Positions 6,179 through 7,856 of a stretch of DNA of 7,856 bases are shown here, piece after piece. Where the stretch lies: assembly GCA_029775955.1 (NCBI GenBank), contig JARVJW010000189.1, forward strand, positions 1 through 7,856. Reading direction: 5' to 3'. The stretch's first letter is position 1, and the number at the start of each line of letters is the position of its first letter. A program made the translations under genes and the position numbers. Below the pieces are notes generated by a model. It made no database searches and was not told the origin of the DNA. It worked only from the letters and a program-made list of their open reading frames with translations. This DNA is from Nitrososphaeria archaeon. Its GTDB lineage: Archaea > Thermoproteota > Nitrososphaeria > Conexivisphaerales > UBA164.

Positions 6179-7480
6179 ATGGATACATTAAAACCTGTGG
6201 AAGAAAGTAAATGGACCAAATCACACACATATAGTTTCATAGCATTTGCAATTGGTCTACTGCTTGAAGGTTATATTTTTGGTTTAGCCCCTGTAGCTAC
6301 TAGCTGGTATATCGAGCCTAATGTGTTGAGGAACTTGCTGTTAGCATGGCCATATTTATGGCTCATAATAGGGATTGCTTTTGCAGGGCCAATTTCAGAT
6401 AAATACGGAAGGAAAAGGACATTTATATATTCCATGACAATGTATGGAATAGGCGGGGTTCTGCTTGCATTTAGCATCAATTATATGTTGATACTTATAT
6501 CATTGGCAATACTGTTGTTCGCAGCTGGTGCAGAAATGAATGTCATAATGATTATGGCTCATGAAATTTTTCCTCGTAGGAGCAGAAGCAAAAGCATGAT
6601 GATGTTGACCGATTTTATTTCTCTGGCAGGTGTCATACTTGCAGCAGTGGGATTCATAAGCATTTCCACTACAGTAATCTTTGGGAGGGTACTCGCTGGT
6701 ATAACAGTAATACTGACACTAATAGCGTTAGTCTATGTAAGGTGGCATATGCCTGAATCTATAAGATGGTTGGAAAAGATTGGGAACGAAAAAAAGGCTC
6801 AAGAGGAAACTCAAAAATACTTTGGAAGTTCAAAGATAGATTACGATGGGGGAGCTCCTGGAGCTGTGACGACGCCAATTATAAAAACAAAGAATCCGCC
6901 AATATGGTTCAAGGAAACAGTAGCTACATTAGTGGCCTTTGCGAACACGGTAGGGTTTGGTCTAATGACATATGCTTTAGCTCCAATATATTTTCCCTCA
7001 TTGTTGCCATATATATTCCTTATAGCAGGTGTTGCCGGGGTAGCAGGAGGTTTTCTTGGTCTTACAGGAGATAGGCTAAGCAGAAAATGGCTGCTTTCTG
7101 GTGGATACGTTGGGGTATTAATAATTACAGTCATAATAGTGGCTACACTAAACATATGGTCTACATACTTACTTTTATTTTGGATCTTGTTGATAGCATT
7201 AAATATACTCACTCAGATAGCGTATATGACAGAAGATACATTAAAAGGTGAACTATGGCCCACTAAGAAAAGGGGTACTCTAACGGCAGTAGCTAGGGTA
7301 ATTTCAATTGGGGCATATATACCAATAATATTCTATGTTGCCACTTTGACAATATCCCAGTTCCTGATCTTCAATATGTTAGTATGGGCAATAGGTGCAG
7401 TAGCAGCTGTAGCATGGCACATATGGGGAGTGGAAACAGGTAAGGGCGTTAGCATAGGGGTGGCTTCAGGGGAAGCATAA
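6176..7480 (+). CDS. Major facilitator superfamily transporter, sugar-porter-like
   Basis: This is a 434-residue integral membrane protein with about 12 hydrophobic segments in two halves. Segments lie roughly at 18-40, 52-71, 83-101, 104-126, 145-166 and 170-189, then after a hydrophilic loop (190-243) at 244-272, 276-296, 306-326, 329-350, 373-392 and 395-416. Signature loops are present: DKYGRKR (75-81) between TM2 and TM3 and its second-half echo GDRLSRK (298-304); EIFPRRSRSKS (130-140) and its echo ELWPTKKRGT (359-368); and PESIRWLEKIG (193-203), which resembles the PESPRWL motif of the sugar-porter/organic-anion branch. GVETGKG (418-424) is a worn version of the C-terminal PETKG motif. 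Proton-coupled uptake or efflux of a small organic solute is expected; the substrate is not readable. It lies upstream of a molybdenum hydroxylase gene on the same strand, which suggests the substrate may be that enzyme's. Each gene has its own promoter. Confidence 0.9.
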   Translation: MMDTLKPVEESKWTKSHTYSFIAFAIGLLLEGYIFGLAPVATSWYIEPNVLRNLLLAWPYLWLIIGIAFAGPISDKYGRKRTFIYSMTMYGIGGVLLAFSINYMLILISLAILLFAAGAEMNVIMIMAHEIFPRRSRSKSMMMLTDFISLAGVILAAVGFISISTTVIFGRVLAGITVILTLIALVYVRWHMPESIRWLEKIGNEKKAQEETQKYFGSSKIDYDGGAPGAVTTPIIKTKNPPIWFKETVATLVAFANTVGFGLMTYALAPIYFPSLLPYIFLIAGVAGVAGGFLGLTGDRLSRKWLLSGGYVGVLIITVIIVATLNIWSTYLLLFWILLIALNILTQIAYMTEDTLKGELWPTKKRGTLTAVARVISIGAYIPIIFYVATLTISQFLIFNMLVWAIGAVAAVAWHIWGVETGKGVSIGVASGEA

Positions 7481-7494
7481 TAATTCAACATCTA

Positions 7495-7514
7495 TTTTTT
7501 AATTTCAAATTTTT
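7495..7514 (+). terminator. Oligo-T terminator after the transporter gene
   Basis: T6 at 7495-7500 and T5 at 7510-7514 follow the stop codon by about 15 nt, with no hairpin. This pattern suits intrinsic termination by archaeal RNA polymerase. With the separate promoter downstream it suggests the hydroxylase gene is transcribed independently. Confidence 0.4.
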
Positions 7515-7591
7515 GGCAAGTAGATAGCTAATATTAACTAGACAATTGTTCATATTAATGCCATAAAAACAACTATTATTTTTATATTTTG

Positions 7592-7617
7592 AGTATTAAT
7601 AAATACTTATATAGTAT
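7592..7617 (+). promoter_or_regulatory. Promoter of the molybdenum hydroxylase gene with phased half-sites
   Basis: CTTATATA (7606-7613) is the best TATA box, centred about 21 nt before ATG 7631 and 30 nt before ATG 7640. The sequence AGTAT or its complement occurs three times: 7592-7596 (forward), 7603-7607 (reverse) and 7613-7617 (forward). Steps are 11 and 10 bp, about one helical turn. The copies form two overlapping inverted repeats, AGTATT/AATACT and ATACT/AGTAT, the second enclosing the TATA box. This looks like an operator that would block TBP or TFB; no regulator is known. Confidence 0.5.
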
Positions 7618-7630
7618 ATTAACCATTAAA

Positions 7631-7856
7631 ATGCTACAGATGAGCGATAAATATACTGGGAAGGAGGTGCCGCAGGTTGATTCATGGTTGAAGGTCACCG
7701 GGACGCTCAAATATACATTTGATATTTCACTTCCAGGCATGCTTTATGCAAAGCTTGTTACAAGCAAGATGCCTCATGCAAAAATCAAGGGCATTGATGT
7801 TTCTGAGGCAATGAAGGTGAGGGGTGTAGTAACTGTTGCAACAGGAAAGGACTTCC
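7631..7856 (+). CDS. Molybdenum hydroxylase large subunit (CoxL/XdhA type), 5' part
   Basis: The first 75 codons match the start of the molybdopterin-binding large subunit of the xanthine oxidase/CO dehydrogenase/aldehyde oxidoreductase family, which hydroxylates small organic substrates at a molybdenum centre. KEVPQVDSWLKVTGTLKYTF (11-30) is the typical opening, with the VTG..KYT.DI pattern. LPGMLYAKLVTSKMPHAKI (34-52) and GVVTVATGKD (65-74) belong to the N-terminal a/b hammerhead domain. The molybdenum-site residues and active-site glutamate would lie far downstream, outside the window, so substrate and activity cannot be judged. The start is ambiguous: ATG 7631 gives MLQMSDKYTG, ATG 7640 gives MSDKYTG. 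The TATA box spacing favours 7640. An SD-like GGAGGTG near 7662 lies inside the frame and is probably coding only. The medium (FAD) and small (2Fe-2S) subunit genes are not in the window. Confidence 0.85.
   Translation, partial: MLQMSDKYTGKEVPQVDSWLKVTGTLKYTFDISLPGMLYAKLVTSKMPHAKIKGIDVSEAMKVRGVVTVATGKDF

Noticed and set aside
6841..7212. 123-codon minus-strand open frame opposite the transporter gene
   Set aside because: The plus strand codes for clear MFS motifs and membrane segments; the opposite frame is a by-product.
1..7856. CRISPR array, origin of replication or defence system
   Set aside because: No regularly spaced direct repeats, no clustered origin-type repeats and no nuclease, toxin or methylase genes were seen on either strand.

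Overview
The window looks archaeal. It encodes a radical SAM enzyme of the tetraether lipid synthase (Tes) type, which makes membrane-spanning lipids in tetraether-forming archaea. The four promoters I can place have a TATA box about 25-30 nt before the start codon and no Shine-Dalgarno sequence, so the mRNAs should be leaderless or nearly so. The moderate-to-low GC, the debris of archaeal-looking insertion sequences and a CO-dehydrogenase/xanthine-dehydrogenase-type molybdenum enzyme would fit a heterotrophic thermoacidophile such as a member of the Thermoplasmatales. That placement is an inference; the sequence alone does not fix the taxon.

Layout. (1) 9-2223, minus strand: tes, followed after 7 nt by an unrecognised 184-residue gene that starts with TTG, probably one transcript. 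The tes promoter lies at about 2224-2310 and carries two sets of inverted repeats. (2) 2350-3490: transposon graveyard. A C-terminal scrap of an IS4-type DDE transposase (minus strand) is followed by a nearly full-length but frame-broken IS110-family transposase (plus strand). (3) 3490-3873: about 380 nt with no gene; the only structure I see is a hairpin just after the IS110 relic. (4) 3874-4866, minus strand: a short MoeA-like molybdopterin-binding protein with its own promoter. (5) 4936-6071: an unidentified amber-interrupted coding remnant (minus strand), then a frame-broken IS5-type transposase (plus strand). (6) 6176-7480, plus strand: a 12-TM major facilitator transporter with sugar-porter-like motifs. 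(7) 7631 to the window edge, plus strand: the first 75 codons of the large, molybdopterin-containing subunit of a molybdenum hydroxylase.

How the genes fit together. The right half reads as a molybdenum-hydroxylase locus: the catalytic large subunit, a transporter that could bring in or export a related substrate or product, and a MoeA-like protein of a kind often encoded beside such enzymes, probably for cofactor insertion or maturation. An IS5-type relic now separates the MoeA-like gene from the other two. The left half concerns membrane lipid synthesis and has no evident functional link to the right half. I found no RNA gene, CRISPR array, origin or defence system. The least explained items are the small gene behind tes, the unidentified remnant at 4936-5181, and the symmetrical DNA motifs around the tes and molybdenum-hydroxylase TATA boxes.
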